Positions 1 through 12,749 of a stretch of 64,000 nt of DNA are shown here, piece by piece (the first letter of the stretch is position 1; each line of letters opens with the position of its first letter). A program made the translations under genes and the position numbers. Origin of the DNA: Podospora pseudocomata (Eukaryota; Ascomycota; Sordariomycetes; Sordariales; Podosporaceae). The stretch covers positions 248,001 through 312,000 of the forward strand of contig NC_085890.1 in the NCBI RefSeq assembly GCF_035222375.1, written 5' to 3'. The notes under the pieces are model-generated. The model saw nothing but the letters and a program-made list of their open reading frames with translations, was not told where the DNA came from and made no database searches.

Positions 1-513
1 AAAGATTGGGTTATTGCGACATCTGAAAATGGGTGGACTACCAACGAGAGAGGTCTAGAATGGATTCAGCACTTCGACAAGCATACTAAGGCTCGAACAA
101 CTGGGGCTTATCGCCTCCTTATCCTCGACGGCCACGAAAGCCACCACTCGACTGACTTCGAACTTTACTGCAAAGAGAACAATATTATTACTCTCTGCAT
201 GCCTTCCCACTCATCTCATATCCTCCAGCCACTCGATATTGGGTGCTTTAGCCCACTGAAAACGGCATACGGCAAGCAGATTGAGGAGATGATGCGGGCA
301 TGTATAACCCATATCACCAAAGAGGAGTTCTTTCCTGCGTTTTTCGCAGCCCACCAGGCAGCGATAACGCGCGACAACATTCAAGGAGGCTTCAGAGGTG
401 CCGGACTTGTTCCTTTTGACTCCGAAAAAGTGATTTCACAACTCGATATCCCGGCTTAAAACGCCAACGCCCTCGAACTCTCGGCCTGGCAGTGCCCACA
501 CCTGGGTCTCTAA
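1..513 (+). pseudogene. Fot1/pogo transposase, 3' fragment
   Basis: This is the C-terminal half of a pogo/Fot1-type DDE transposase (Tc1/mariner superfamily), entering from the left edge of the window. Visible marks are NGWTT, the second catalytic aspartate in RLLILDGHESHHS, and the third in LQPLDIGCF. It resembles the complete element at 43892-45749 over its whole length (about 60 percent at protein level by eye), so the two are related but distinct copies. The main frame stops at 459, while similarity continues in another frame (LKTPTPSNSRPGS, ending HTWVS) up to 513, so there is a small indel near 450. The LTR element starts at 514 and cuts the gene off. No continuation was found beyond the right LTR. 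It cannot encode an active enzyme as it stands. Confidence 0.88.
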
Positions 514-751
514 TGTAACAGGCTGAGCCTGGCATGGACCTCGGCAACCCTCGGCCCTGGTGAAGCTATTCCCAGAACGCACAGACCACTACTCCAGAAC
601 CTTCTATCACCGCGCACTGGCCAACACCCTCAGCCATACCAGAGGCTCATGTCGACAAACCTTCTATTCCCCTTTTCCTTTTCTTCTTCAAGTTCGGTGT
701 ACTCGTAGAGTCGTCACCAGATAGTTGTAATACACTCCTGGAACCGTTACA
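514..751 (+). repeat. Left LTR of the chromovirus
   Basis: A 238-bp direct repeat of 5877-6114, starting TGTAAC and ending GTTACA, the usual short inverted ends of an LTR. No difference from the right LTR was seen by eye. The bases just outside (TCTAA) do not match those outside the right LTR (CCGTG). Confidence 0.95.
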
Positions 752-3700
752 TTACACAGAACTTTCACCTCGCGGAAAACAGTTGGAAGAGCCTCAGCGC
801 AGACCCAACTAGCGGAATTCGGCGCATTGAGTACGTGCGTGAATTCAACAGTAGTGACCTCGGCACGAGGGCCAGGGACAATGACGCAGGAGGACACCAT
901 GGCGGCGCAAGCCGAGACCTCCATGCTGATGCAGACGATGCGTCAGTTAGCGGAACAGATTGCTGCTCTTCGACAGGAAGGGCAGCAGGCGAACGAAGCA
1001 AACCAAGCGCAAATCCGAACCCTTCAGGATACCATCGCATCTATGCAGGGGAGAACGATCTACTTCGGGTGTCTCGACCCTCACACCAGCGACGAGCGTA
1101 GGCACTGCACCGGTGGTACATTCGCCAACGATACCAGATGCGAACGAATATTCGAAGAGAAAGAAGCCGACACTTCCTGACCCTCCCGCTTTAACGGACT
1201 TAGGAAGAGGTTCCGCACATGGGAATTGGAGATGAGGAGTAAGCTCCGAGTCGATGGTTCGGCGATCGGCTCCCCGACCGATCAGTTCGCATATATATAC
1301 GCCCGCTTAGAGGAAACACCTCAAGCCATGGCCGCCGCTTTCTTTAAAAGAGGTGGCCCAGATGGAACTTCGAACCCTGAGCACTTTCTCGTTTACCTCG
1401 CGACCTGTTACGGCGATCCTAACATCGAACAACGAGCTCTCGGCAGGTTGGAATCAATGGCTCAAGGGGAAAAGGAGAGTTTCGCTTCCTTTCTTCCAAA
1501 GTTCGAAAAAGAGCTAGCAGACAGCGGAGGTGCCGAATGGAGCGACGTCGTGAAGATCAACTACCTCAAACGGACCATTAACAGGGAGATGAGGACCGCC
1601 CTGGCGAGCCAGTTGAACTTACCTAAGGATTATCCCGAGTTCGTCAACAACCTACATCACTTGGGCGCTAATCTCGACGAGCTGCGCTTTTATACGCGGA
1701 AACCGAAACCAGGTCACGCTCTTCAACCCCTGATTCTAAAGCACCAGAACCGAAGCACCGACCAGTCACCACCACTGCAACGGTAGACGAGATGGATTGG
1801 GAGCCTACGAAGATTAGCCAGGCTGTCCACAGAGCTAACAAGGAGCTGGAGGAAAGCGCGCAAAATGGGTTAATCAGAGCGAGATCGACCGCCGGAGAAG
1901 CGAAGGGCGCTGCTTAAGATGCGGGGAGAACAGGGTGCAAAATAAGCAAGTGTCCTCTTTTTGCCTGCAAGACGTCCGCGCCAGGACAACGAGACCGGGA
2001 TTAAAAGACTAGACCGGTATTGCGAGCGGAGGTGGAAGAAGAATGAGGGAACGGAGGGTCGACGTCCGATCGAACTGATGACGAGTCGTTAAAGACTAGC
2101 CCCTGATAGAAGTCGTCGTCAGGGGCACTCGGAAACTAAGAAAGATTGGAGCATTGCGAAAAAGAAGATGGATGGTAAACCGTTTTACATTAATTTCGGG
2201 ATCAATAGCATTTATTACACTAAGGCTTTCGTTGATAGTGGATGCCTCTGCTATGCCTCCATCAGTGATGTTCTCGTCAAGCGACTTCGTCTCCCACGCA
2301 TCCCCATCACTCCTCGAAACCTGGAGCAGGTCAATGTTACGGTGGAAGGAGCAATTACGCATGTGGCTTATGCGGATACGGATATCGACGGCCATAAAGA
2401 AAAAGGGTATTCTTTTACGTTATCCCAGGCCAAGTCGACGAAGTGATATTGGGTCGACCTTGGATGGACCTCGAGGATGTGACGATCTCGCCGTCCAGAG
2501 GCGAACTGATAATCGGCACTACGGGCTTAAGAGTTAAGGAAAGAGGACCAAGGGAGGAAAAGAAGTATCCTCTCACACAACAAACAGCCAGTGTTTTTGG
2601 GGCGCTAATCAGAAGAGCTCGCCGAACCAAGGCTTGCTCCAATCCGAAAGCAACGACGCAAATATTCGCAGCTAGCCTGGCAGACATTGAGAAGGCATTG
2701 GCGCCCAAGAAAGAAGTGATCCCCGCCAGAAACTGCCAGAGCACTATCACGACTTCCTTCCGCTCTTCGATCGTACCGAAGCAGACCGCCTACCTCCACA
2801 CCGGACTGGAATTGACCACGCTATCCCGCTTGAGAAGGATGAAAACGGCAAAAGAAAGTTCCCCTGGGGACCGTTATACGGAATGTCGAGAGGAGTTGAT
2901 TGCTCTGCGGAAAACCCTTACCGAGATGCTCGATAAGAATTTTATACGAGCCAGCAGTTCACCAGCGTCAGCGCCTGTTTTATTCGTGAAGAAACCAGGG
3001 GGAGGCCTACGGTTTTGCGTCGATTACCGGGGTCTCAACGCGATTACCCGCAAGGATAGATATCCTCTTCCTCTGATCAGCGAAACGCTGAGGTCGTTGT
3101 CCCAAGCTAAATGGTTCACTAAGCTAGACGTCATCGCCGCGTTCCACAAGATTCGGATCAAAGAAGGAGACGAATGGAAGACTGCATTTCGTACTAGGTA
3201 CGGGCTATTCGAATGGCTGGTTACCCCCTTCGGCCTCACAGGAGCACCCGCTACATTCCAGAGGTACATCAACAATACACTACGAGAGTACCTAGACGAA
3301 TTCTGTTCGGCTTACATCGACGACGTCCTCATTTACTCTAGCGGCTCCCTATCCGATCATAGGAAGAAAGTCCGGAAAGTGTTGGAAAGGTTGCAAACCG
3401 CAGGACTACAAGTCGATATAGACAAGTGCGAATTTGAAGTCAAGAGCGTCAAATATCTTGGATTCATTATCGATGCAGGAAGAGGGATTCGCGTTGACCC
3501 AGAAAAGATTAAAGCTGTGGAGCAGTGGCAGCGCCCTCGTTCTGTCAAAGGAGTACGGAGCTTTATTGGTTTTGCAAATTACTATCGAGCATTTGTGCCC
3601 AAGTTCTCGGAGATAGCTCTACCGCTGACGGCTTTGACCAAAAAGGGGTGTCTTTCAGTTGGACCCCTCAGTGCGAAGAAGCGTTCAAGACACTTAAGAC

Positions 3701-5876
3701 ACTTCTGATCAGCGCGCCAGTATTGGCCCAGTGGGATCCAGAAAGGAGGACGGTAGTGGAGACAGATTCGTCGGGCTATGCCGCGGGTGGCGCCCTCTCG
3801 CAGTATGACGAAGATGGGATCCTTCGCCCAGTCGCCTTCTTCTCAAAGAAAAACAATCCCGCTGAGTCCAACTACCCGATACATGACAAAGAACTGTTAG
3901 CAGTGGTTAAGTGCCTGGACCAATGGGACGCGGAGCTCCGGAGCGTAGCTCACTTCGAGATCTGGACTGATCACAAAAACTTGGAATACTTCCAGAAGAA
4001 ACGACAGCTGAGCGAGCGGCAGGTACGGTGGGCAGAGATATTGGCTCGTTATAACTTCACGCTCAAGTACCGACCTGGAACAGATGCTGTGGTGCCGGAC
4101 GCTTTGTCAAGGAGAGAACAGGACCTACCGGTATCGAGCCAAGACGACCGACTTACTGGGAGATGCTTCCAGTTACTTAGGCCCGCGAGGAATAAGAGTC
4201 TTAAGATCAATCGGGCCGCCTTGGTTAGAAAGGGAGCAACCACCAGAGTAAGCTCTGGCTTCGTTAAGGGCGGAGATCAGGATCAGGAGTTAGACGACCC
4301 CGCGGATAAATCGGACCCCGGAGAACCCCTTTTCCGAGGAGCCTTTGAAAAGCCTATGGGACCAGGATTGGGAAGCCAACAACCGCTACTGGCTGATCAG
4401 ACGCATGGTTTTGGACGGAGAACGCCAACTGCCCCAGTGGGGGCTACCAATATCTATTGCGGAATGTTCTATCGACGAAGGAAAACGCTTGTGTTGGAGG
4501 GACCGAATCTGGCTACCTCACTTTGAACCGCTTCGCACCCGGGTTATTCAAGAAACGCACGACTCCGTGCTGGCTGGTCACCCTGGAAGGGATATGACGA
4601 AGACCCTTATCAGCCGAAAGTTTACCTGGCCGGGCCTGAGCCAGGATGTGAGGAGATTCCTGAGGAACTGTGACGTTTGTGGAAGGACAGCTGTATGGCG
4701 GGAAAAACGAAGAGGATTATTGAAGCCCCTCCCCATTCCCGATCGGATCTGGTCAGAGCTTTCTATTGACTTTGTTTCCGGATTACCCCCATCGGGCCCT
4801 GACAGAACAACCGAGATTATGGTAGTCACAGATAGACTGTCCAAGAATGTGATCTTCGAACCTATGGCATCTACGACAGCAGACGCAATAGCAGATCGTC
4901 TCATCCGCTGCTTGATCCGACACCATGGCCTGCCGAGGGCCATCGTCTCAGAATAGAGGACCCCAGTTCGTGAGCCATATGTGGGCTAGGATATGCAACC
5001 TACTTCGGATCACACGACGACTATCGACAGCGAATCATCCGGAAACAGACGGAGCCACTGAGCGGATGAACCAAGTCCTTGAAGAATACTTACGCTCCTA
5101 CACAACCTATTGGCAAGACGACTGGGCTGCACTTCTCCCGATGGCCATGCTAGCGATTAATAACCGCAATGCAACCTCGACCGGCATCAGCCCCTTCTTT
5201 ATGACCCACGGTTACGATGTTGATCTCCTGGGTCTAGTCGATGCAAAAGAGCCCCTAAGGACTACAGGGGAAGTCACCAATTGCTCAGGGAGAAGCTTTT
5301 TGTAGCCCGGCTACGGGAAGCAACAGAAGTAGCTCAAGCAACAATGGCCTCAGCTCAAGAACGTCAGGAAGAGTACGCCAATAGAGCTCGTCAGATAGCT
5401 GAACAATTCCGTGTTGGGGACAAGGTATGGCTACGATTAAAGCATATCAAGACAGATAGACCCTCGGCGAAACTCGATTGGCTAAACGCTAAGTATACTG
5501 TCACTGAGCTGATCGGCTCCCATGCTTGTCGGTTGGATACTCCACCGGGGATTCATAACGTCTTCCACGTTATGCTATTAAAAAGGGCAGCGGAAGACCC
5601 TCTACCATCACAACAACAGGACGACACTCAGCCCCCAGCGCTGATCGGAAGCAACGACGATGGAGAAGGAGAAGCGGAGTGGCAAGTCGAGGAGATCTTG
5701 GAGGCAAAGAAGGTGAGAGGAAGGACAAGGCTCCTAGTGAAATGGTCTGGCTATGCTAAGCCTACATGGGAGCCCCTAAGTAATTTCGAGGAAACGGAGG
5801 CGTTGGATATATTTGAGGAGAAGCATGGAAAGATCTCTCCCCCCTGATCGGGCACCTTGGGAGAGGAGGGGGGTAT

Positions 5877-6114
5877 TGTAACAGGCTGAGCCTGGCATGG
5901 ACCTCGGCAACCCTCGGCCCTGGTGAAGCTATTCCCAGAACGCACAGACCACTACTCCAGAACCTTCTATCACCGCGCACTGGCCAACACCCTCAGCCAT
6001 ACCAGAGGCTCATGTCGACAAACCTTCTATTCCCCTTTTCCTTTTCTTCTTCAAGTTCGGTGTACTCGTAGAGTCGTCACCAGATAGTTGTAATACACTC
6101 CTGGAACCGTTACA
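5877..6114 (+). repeat. Right LTR of the chromovirus
   Basis: A 238-bp copy of the left LTR, preceded by a G-rich purine tract (about 5860-5874) typical of a plus-strand priming site. Confidence 0.95.
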
Positions 6115-7414
6115 CCGTGGTTCTACGACCAATCGTTATTCCCGTCCATATACCAGGGCTGTGACATATATTCGTTAGTATTTTTATTATTATAATTGAG
6201 ACAAGCTATTATTGTACACTGTTTAGCCATATCAAACTAGGATTGTTTAGAAACGCCTTTGACTAGTATCTTTTTATGAGGGTCTAGATAAGGGCTCGTT
6301 ACAACACTCCAGTATTGAAGCTTTTTAGTATTGTTTATTTAGAATTATCTTGCTTTACCGTTGTATATCAAAGCTGTCTTCAAAATAGTAAGTAACGCTT
6401 TCGCATTTTTTATTTTGCGTTAAGGTTTTAGTTTTTTTGGTCGTTTTTCTTTTGGTTTTTTTTGGGGTTTTTTTTTTCTCCCTTTTATAATCCATTAATC
6501 TATCTACTTTATTAGTCTAAACCCTATAGTATTTCTAGTGTATTCTTTTCCCTATCAATGCTTTCCACCAATAATCTAACCTATACGCACGACCGGATCT
6601 ACAGATCAATGCTACACAACAATGTAGACATGCTAGGGCGAGACCTTCCCGATATAGCTATGACAGCGAGCTGCAGGACATACGCAAGTCACATTATCAA
6701 AGCCCTGTTACAATGTGTAGCAATAACCGAATCTCCTCTTGTTGTTAACTGTCTTAAAAGTATGCAGGCCTTTGCTAAGCTACCTAGTCCAGACCACCTC
6801 CCACCGGTTGATAAGCTTGACTCGCGGTAGCTTTCATGTACTCTCAGCAAGGTGCACAGGTCCTTACTCATGTCAGCCTTCCTTGCAAATGGCTCCACTG
6901 TTGAACGAACGCTATCTGCGCGATGACAGCAACATGTCGTGATACACAGGCACAGGAGGCAATGGCAACTACCTTGCATTGGTTACCCCGGTAGTGCCTC
7001 AGTTTGGCCATTCAAAACCTCTTGCCTCACACCCTCAGAGCTATTGCACTGCCATTTCCAAACATCTCTGCTAAGAGTAGTAACAGACTGTTGGAAAGAC
7101 GTACTGACATCCCGAAGGCCGAGATGACGATTGCGAATCCCACCTCTTCCCACAATGGCGAGATGAAAGAGACTCCTGTTCTTGCTTGTGTGCAGAGGTC
7201 ACTTCTAGAAGATACGTACGGCATTGTACGAAAGGGCTAGTGGTCAAAGCACGAGCTCTCCGTTCATCTGCACTGCCTTGGTGGGGGCAAGAGCACCCCA
7301 GATAAATCTGTCAAACCCCTACCTCCTGAGATGGCCCCGGTTCTTACACACTTCCCACGAAGCATTGACATTCTTCTCCAACTTACTCAAAAGCTTGTTC
7401 ATTTCTCAACCACT
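6115..7414. other. AT-rich gene-free stretch, then permease upstream region
   Basis: From the LTR to about 6560 the sequence is strongly AT-rich, with poly-T runs and TATT/TAAT patches, and resembles mutated repeat DNA. From 6560 to 7414 composition is normal, but no frame resembles a known protein. The last few hundred bases probably hold the promoter and 5' UTR of the sulfate permease. An in-frame ATG at 7331 would lengthen that protein by 28 residues. Confidence 0.5.
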
Positions 7415-9578
7415 ATGGAGTACATTGACTCTGCAAAGAATGCCTTGCGGACCGACTTTACTTGGAACCGGGTCGGCCACCTTGCAGCAAGAGGAGCTCG
7501 TGCCTTTCCCCAGGCCAGTGTTGAATATGTCCTGGACAAGTTTCCCATCATCGGATGGTTACCTCGGTACAACTATCGATGGATCATCAACGACATTATT
7601 GCTGGCTTAACCATCGGGCTCATGTTGATTCCTCAAGGACTTTCCTACGCTAAGATCGCCACCATTCCTGTTCAGTATGGCCTCATGTCTAGCTGGGCTC
7701 CATCAGTCATCTATGCCTTTATGGGAACCACAAAGGGTAAGTGAAACGGCTTACCATGTGGGGGTGATTTGGTTTCTGACCTCCGGCACTGTAGATCTCT
7801 CGACCGGTCCTACCTCCCTCATCAGTCTCCTCACGGCAGAAATCATCGAGGCTCTTCACGGTGAGGAGTGGTCGCCGGTGGAGATCGCGTCGGCAGTTGC
7901 CATGATGATGGGCATATATGGTATGGCAATTGGATTTCTCAAGCTTGGCTTCCTATTGGAGTTCATCTCCCTTCCCGTCTTGAGCGGGTTCATATCAGCG
8001 GTCGCGATCACGATCATTCTTAACCAGATGGACTCTCTTCTGGGCGAACCCAACGTCGGCGACGGCACTGCCACGCAAATTCGAGATATCTTCCAGCAGT
8101 TGCCCCAGGCCAACGGCTATGCATGTGCCATTGGATTCACGGGTATACTCCTCCTCACAGTGCTTGACCAGGCCGGCAAGAGATGGGGGGAAAAGAACAG
8201 AATCATCTGGTTCCTATCCATCACCCGGGCTTTCATTGCACTGGTCATTTTCACTGGCGTCGGATATGCTGTCAATCATTCTCGTGGAGCTTCCGAGAAC
8301 TACCTGTTTGATGTTGCCAAGGTTCAAGCAGATGGACAAGAACCACCCAATGTGCCCAGTGCCGCCCTGTTGTCCAAAGTTGCGTCCCGCAGCATCGCCG
8401 TCTTCGTCGGCTCCGCAGTGGAGCATACGGCGATTGCCCGCGCCTTCGCGGTTAGGAACAACTACGTCACAGACCAGAGCCAGGAGCTGACATACTACGG
8501 CGTCACCAACGTCTTCAACTCGTTTTTCCACGCAATGGGTGTCGGTGGCGCCATGTCCCGAACGGCCGTCAACTCTGCCTGCAACGTCAAATCTCCCTTG
8601 TCAGGGTTCGTGACCACGGCTGTTGTGCTTGTGTCCATCTTCAAACTCGTTGGAACCCTCTATTGGATCCCCAAAGCAACCTTGGCCGCTATCATCATCA
8701 CCGCAGTTTGGCCGCTGATGTCATCACCCAGAGTCTTCTACGGGTACTGGAAGACATCACTCGCCGACTTCATCTCTTCCATGATTGCATTTTGGGTGTC
8801 TCTGTTTGTTTCAACTGAGCTGGGCATTGCATCAGCTGTGGGTTTCAACATCGTATATGTCCTGCTCCGACAAGTTTTCGCAACTGTCCGGCCCCTGCCA
8901 GATGCCCAAAGCTCGACCAGCTCTGAACTTCCGCTTCCCCTTTCGGTTCCTCATGGCGATATCCCCTCGCATGTCAACCTGCCTCCGGATGTCCACGTTT
9001 TCGCCTTCACTGACAGCCTCTTCTTCCCAAATGCGTACCACGCCAAACATGCCATCATCGACACTGTGAAGACAATGCATGCCCCAATCTTCAATGGCAG
9101 TTGTGGCCTGGAGCAGGAACGACAGTGGTCAGTGACCGGGGAGAATAGAATTGCCAAGTTGAGGAGACAAGCGGGCATTACTGATGGCACACATTTGCCT
9201 GCGATCGGCTTGCTAGTCCTCGATTTCGGGCGAACCAACCATGTTGATGTCACTGCCTGTACGCACATGAAGGCCATGGTTAAAGAGGTTAGAATGTACG
9301 GCGGTGCTTCTGTGGAGGTGAGATTTGCCAACATGTCAGAATATGTCCGCCAACGCTTCGAAAGAGCTGGGTGGACGTTGGTGGACGGCTGGCCGGCCGG
9401 ATCTGATGGAGGATCGCAAGATGGGAACAAGGTTACTCGAGTGTTTGACAGTCTTGTTGACGCAGTTTTGGCCCCTAGACAGCTGAGCACCAGACTTGGC
9501 ACGTCGGGGAGTGAGAAGAGTAGTGGCAAGAGCGTCAAAGAGGGAAGAGAGAAAGTGAGCATGAGAGAACAAGTATGA
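7415..9578 (+). CDS. SulP-family sulfate permease
   Basis: Plasma-membrane sulfate importer of the SLC26/SulP family, supplying sulfur assimilation. It has two exons, 7415-7736 and 7795-9578; the intron (GTAAGT to TGTAG, 58 nt) restores KDLSTGPTS, a signature of fungal permeases. The product is about 701 residues. The N-terminal cytosolic part ends with the FPIIGWLPRYNYRW motif before the membrane. Ten or more hydrophobic segments span about residues 55-480, with LIPQGLSYA in the first. A C-terminal STAS domain covers about 500-660. The start at 7415 is preferred to the upstream ATG at 7331 because SulP similarity begins about there. Family placement is firm. Sulfate specificity is inferred, and molybdate or other oxyanion transport is possible. 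Confidence 0.92.
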
Positions 9579-10146
9579 ACTGCACATAGGTGAGAGATTT
9601 GGTTGTTGTTTTCTGACTGGTCAAACACTGGAATATGAGATGTTCAGTGTGATTAACCTGGTCTAGAGAACCAGCTACAGAAGCTTTCAGAAGTTGCAGT
9701 TACCACTGGGCGTTGCTGTTAGTAATTGAATTAGGAACAACTCTTGATCACAAAGCTACATGGTATTCGGTATGAAAGGCTTCCATCCAGGCTAAACCAT
9801 GCTGTTTGCAATGTTATGATGCTGATAAGCTGACCCATAGATATACTCCATTTCCAGGGCAATGGTTAGTTAGCAGTCGGCAATTGCTAAGTCGATTTGT
9901 TCAGTTACAGATGCCACTACGTCGGTACGCCTGGGGTGAAAGTTGACTTTCACCAAAGTGCCTAGCCGAAATTGTGGGCTCTTTAAGCATATTCGTGACC
10001 CTCGACCAAATGGTAGCCGTGTGAACCTGCCCCAGCAGCTACACGAGAGCTTGAGAAAGAGGAGCATGTCTCTCCCCTACTAGACGTTTCTCTCTCCGCC
10101 GGTAGTAAGTTTGCTTGTAGAAAGAACTTTATTGATAATTGATCTT
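9579..10146. other. Convergent intergenic region with a 20-bp palindrome
   Basis: This lies between the 3' ends of the permease and the Zn2Cys6 gene. No coding frame is supported. It holds a near-perfect palindrome at 9935-9954 (listed separately). Confidence 0.6.
9935..9954. repeat. Inverted repeat GGTGAAAGT-TG-ACTTTCACC
   Basis: Nine-base arms are exactly complementary around a 2-nt centre. It lies between two converging genes, so it is more likely a 3'-end hairpin or a chance palindrome than an operator. A dimeric regulator site cannot be excluded. Confidence 0.6.
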
Positions 10147-12155
10147 TCAACTCGGAGTGGGGCTTTCCGTGGATGTCATGCTCTCCGGGGTCGGGGGTGC
10201 TTCCACCGGTCTGAGGGGAAGTCCTGGCCCAGCAAATGGATTCGGGCTGACTGGCAGCCCATCACGGCCAATAAGCATAGAGGGGAAGCGAAGCTCGACC
10301 TAAATGTGGCGCTTGTGGTCAGACCAGTACACTGCAAGACCTAAGACGGCAGCGTACTTACGTCGTTGACAATTTGAGCATATTTTAGCCCAATATTTTC
10401 TGTGATCACCTTTAATCTCCCCTTGGCCCACAACCGCTGTTCCTCGGTTGTGATGTCGTGGTTTTTGACACAGGTTAATGGCCACAGGACGAGAAAGGCA
10501 GGGAGCGCTTTAAGGGGACCTTCGTCACCACAAGCGAAGCCGGAAATACCTGAGCTTGTGTTGAAACCGTCTTTATGCTTCGTGTGCCAGCCGAAATGAT
10601 AAGGCACCGAGGCTAGAATCTCTGAAATAGTCTCCTCGCATATACTTTTAGAGGTACGGTATCCCGGGGTCGTGCGATAGTCAATGGGAGAACAACAGTA
10701 CGCCGTCAAGCGGATACTGAGCGCTGCCAACAGCAACCGAGAGACCCTTGAAATGTTCCAGGCACTAGCCGTGACAAAGTCGGGGTATATGTCAACGCGG
10801 CCTGGAAACACATCCACTTTGGCGTAGTCTCCACCCTTGGACAGGCTGATATCGTCCTCATAGACCCAGCACAAGGTATGAAAGCAGAACTGTCTTGGAA
10901 CTGAGGCTTGCCAGCTAATGATGTCCCGATCTAGGGCCTCTACTTTCTGGATGAGCCGGTAAATTTGCTCCAGGGGCTGAGGGGACCTGGCTTGCCCTAC
11001 TAGCAAGTGGTTCGATTCTGTTCGGAGGTCTGTATATTTGAGTGCAAGATGCTGAGATGTGGCAAGCAGCGTGTTGTTTTCAACACCACTTGACATCCAC
11101 CAGTTTGTACCAAAGGGAATCGGCATGCCCGACGACAGTGTCCGTGAGACCTAGTCCTCTGTCAGTTCCACGCTTTGGTGACTTGTCGATTCAACTGGGC
11201 TTTACCAGCTGGTGCCGAACTGCTGAGAACAGCAGGGCCCCTGTTTTTGTTCGGCAGATGTCATCGCGGCCTCGCGACTTAATGATGTTGACGGCGCCAT
11301 CGATATGCGAGCGCCACGCTAGCATGCGACTTTCTCTGTTGGCAGTGATACTCTACTCATGTTAGCATAGACCTATGTCTTCCCGATAGTCTTGAGCCGC
11401 CCGGAGTCTGCTAATGACGTACCTCATATAAAGACAACAGGAGCACCGTAGCTAACGTGGCGTGGGCGGTGGCTTTGGTGGGGTGGCCGAGGGCTTTATA
11501 AGTCCCCCCGAGCGCAAGTGTATGCTCTTTGAGAGATAGCTGAGCAAGGTCAATACTGTCGGATCGGTTGTGGTGGCTGAGAAGTGCGAATGCGCAGGCG
11601 TTGAAGGCGTAGCGCAGGGAACTCTCGGCTGGTTCTGATTCAATGAGTGGAATAAGATACTCCATGAACCCGTGCGGGGTACTCTCAGTCAGGGGCACGA
11701 GGATAAAGTTGGAGGCAAAGTAGCACGATGCTCGCTGTGCAAGAGGTACTGTTAACACCGGGGATGGGCTCGCGCTATCCGAGCCCCATGACTGAGGTTC
11801 TTCCTGCACAAAGACAAGAGCGCGAGCGCTGTATTCAGCAGCGTCGGCGAGCGGTGGAGGCGGTAATGTGCTTTGTGCGTTGCGCAAACGATGAACGGTG
11901 GATTTGGTCTGGTCTCGGTGGACAATCTCGAACTCGGGCCGGTAACCACCACACTCTCTTCGGGACTTCTCACAGCGTTTGCAGGTAGGCTTTTCCTCGT
12001 CACACTGGAGATTGGGGGTTGCATCGGTAGTTGGTCAGCACTGGACTTGTGGCAGACAAGTAGGTATATTCACGGTACCAAGACCCATTATTTACCTTTA
12101 TACGACGCTGTCGACATGTGCGGCACCCTCTCGAGGGCTTCCCGCCATAGACCAT
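10147..12155 (-). CDS. Zn2Cys6 fungal transcription factor
   Basis: Nuclear DNA-binding regulator of about 576 residues in five exons: 12155-12096, 12004-11423, 11352-11206, 11150-10362 and 10299-10147. Every junction uses GT-AG and keeps phase 0. The first two exons join to give a canonical binuclear cluster: CRTCRQRRIK, then CDEEKPTCKRCEKSRREC, at residues 11-38. The rest looks like the helical fungal transcription-factor domain (PF11951-like), with ESRMLAWRSHIDGAVNIIKSR in the middle. The last exon encodes a proline/serine-rich tail ending TESPTPS; without that splice the frame stops at 10341. It converges on the sulfate permease 0.57 kb away, so it does not share a promoter with it. Its target genes cannot be told from sequence. 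Confidence 0.88.
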
Positions 12156-12749
12156 TTCGAATCCTATGCAAAGCCGACATGTAATGGGAAATCGAAAGTA
12201 ACTGTGTCAAAATACCGATGGCTAAGTCCAAAATTATCATCCGAGACCAGATGCGATGCTGGGATTCCACGCCGGATTGGTAATGGTGGAACTTCTGCGG
12301 GGTTCTTCAGCGGCGAGCAAGACGAGGGGACGCTGCCAAGGGAATAGTTTCCCCTACCTCTTCGGTTGAAGTCCCACCAATCTCAGGCATGATCCCGACT
12401 GGCGCAGGCCGTCGGCAAGCCCAACCGAAATGTTTGACTGTCTGGTCTGAGGTTGCCAGGGGTTCATTTTTTGGCCACATGCAAGAGGGGCCAGCCCCTT
12501 TCAAGTCAGCGTTACAATAGGATCACCACTGACAGTTACAAATCTCAGTCGACTGCATGCGCTGTTCAAAATATCAATTCCTCAATTTTTGTTAGAATCG
12601 TGTCAACTAACCAGTTTGCCGCTGAGAATAAGGCCTTACTTTCCAATTCTTCCTCGACACCATCCCCTTGTTCTCCTCCAGCTCCGCATTCCCGGGGTTT
12701 TCACACCTCTTAGACCAAGCACTTGCGATCCACGTTGATACTGCCGTGC
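12156..12749. other. Upstream region of the Zn2Cys6 gene
   Basis: Non-coding by inspection. It holds the promoter side of the regulator (minus strand) and the 3' flank of MED18. Short open frames here have no family resemblance. Confidence 0.5.

Larger units (their letters stand above)
514..6114 (+). mobile_element. Ty3/gypsy chromovirus LTR retrotransposon (fossil)
   Basis: This is a complete-length LTR retrotransposon of about 5.6 kb, flanked by two 238-bp LTRs that begin TGTAAC and end GTTACA. Parts in order, in approximate coordinates: gag-like region 0.9-1.8 kb, protease region 2.2-2.5 kb, reverse transcriptase 2.9-3.6 kb (YIDDVL box), RNase H 3.7-4.1 kb, integrase with its zinc-binding and catalytic parts 4.5-5.3 kb, and a C-terminal chromodomain 5.65-5.85 kb. 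A purine-rich tract lies just before the right LTR. The domain order and chromodomain place it in the Ty3/gypsy chromoviruses. The interior is broken, with roughly half a dozen or more interruptions. The LTRs look identical by eye, which would normally mean a young insertion. No matching target duplication is visible. It sits inside an older pogo transposase fragment. Confidence 0.93.

Noticed and set aside
6558-7240. Several short overlapping frames upstream of the sulfate permease
   Set aside because: None resembles a protein family, they overlap in different frames, and composition does not favour any one of them.
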